Part shown: piece by piece, positions 5,398-5,504 of the stretch
Numbering within the stretch: position 1 is the stretch's first letter
Layout: every line of letters starts with the position of its first letter
DNA from: an uncultured Clostridia bacterium
Lineage (GTDB): Bacteria; Bacillota; Clostridia; Acetivibrionales; CALMWN01
Assembly (NCBI GenBank): GCA_937873555.1
Contig: CALMWN010000466.1
Location: 1-5,504, forward strand
DNA length: 5,504 bases
Direction: 5' to 3'
Made by a program: the position numbers and the translations under genes
The notes under the pieces: generated by a model
Databases searched by the model: none
Told to the model about the DNA's origin: nothing
Seen by the model: only the letters and a program-made list of their open reading frames with translations

Positions 5398-5420
5398 TAG
5401 TAATTATAATTAATATTATA
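5398..5420 (-). promoter_or_regulatory. AT-only tract upstream of the pyrG -35 (UP-like element)
   Basis: Nearly all bases just upstream of the -35 are A or T, including a perfect 12-bp palindrome TAATTATAATTA (5401-5412). This is the place and composition of an UP element, which contacts the RNA polymerase alpha subunit and boosts initiation. An isolated TATAAT (minus, 5420-5415) inside it lacks a partner -35. Confidence 0.4.
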
Positions 5421-5504
5421 AAAGAAAATGTCTAATTATGGCTTTAAAACCCTAGTTTATCACCTAAATAATGGTATTTATAATTTAAACAGACATTTCA
5501 TTAG
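5421..5504. other. AT-rich non-coding end of the window with an 8-bp inverted repeat
   Basis: There is no open frame of useful length on either strand, and stop codons are frequent. AAATGTCT (5426-5433) is repeated inverted as AGACATTT (5491-5498), 57 nt apart. This could be part of the regulatory region of a gene to the right of the window, or chance in AT-rich DNA. The region 5133-5504 as a whole holds only the pyrG control elements listed separately. Confidence 0.4.

Noticed and set aside
5378..5420. A possible rightward promoter (TTGTCG followed by TATAAT-like hexamers) in the AT-rich upstream region.
   Set aside because: Spacing is poor and AT-rich DNA yields such hexamers by chance; no plus-strand gene starts before the window ends.

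Overview
The window carries four protein genes, all on the minus strand, and each appears to be its own transcription unit. Read in the direction of transcription (right to left) they are: pyrG (CTP synthase, 5132-3522), spoIIR (sporulation signalling protein, 3346-2630), an MgtC/SapB-family membrane protein (2475-1789), and a SpeA-type PLP-dependent Arg/Lys/Orn decarboxylase (1533-76). SpoIIR marks an endospore-forming Firmicute. The moderate-to-low GC, very strong G-rich Shine-Dalgarno sites, a TTG start and near-consensus sigma-A promoters fit a member of the Clostridia. The species cannot be fixed from the sequence.

Right end to the centre: positions 5133-5504 hold no gene. This AT-rich stretch contains a good sigma-A promoter with an AT-rich UP-like tract, then a leader of about 230 nt before pyrG with a terminator-like hairpin close to the ribosome site, suggesting attenuation of CTP synthase expression. 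pyrG ends at a terminator with a perfect 22-bp stem. spoIIR follows with a leader of about 110 nt containing two small palindromes and a candidate forespore (sigma-F-like) promoter, and ends at its own terminator.

Centre to the left end: the mgtC-family gene starts from an extended -10 type promoter. No clear terminator follows its stop codon. Instead, 22 bp beyond the stop, lies an exact TTGACA-17-TATAAT promoter pointing toward speA, about 200 nt upstream of it. A second promoter sits close to speA, and an inverted repeat lies over its -35 element. The speA gene ends three bases before a compact GC-rich terminator.

The genes do not form one pathway: they cover nucleotide synthesis, forespore-to-mother-cell signalling, a membrane protein linked to cation stress, and polyamine synthesis. 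This is ordinary core chromosome. I see no mobile element, CRISPR array, tRNA, rRNA or defence system. The parts most worth a second look are the two long leaders (speA and pyrG) and their promoters. Three of the four genes need care at the start codon: mgtC and pyrG start downstream of their longest open frame, and speA starts with TTG.
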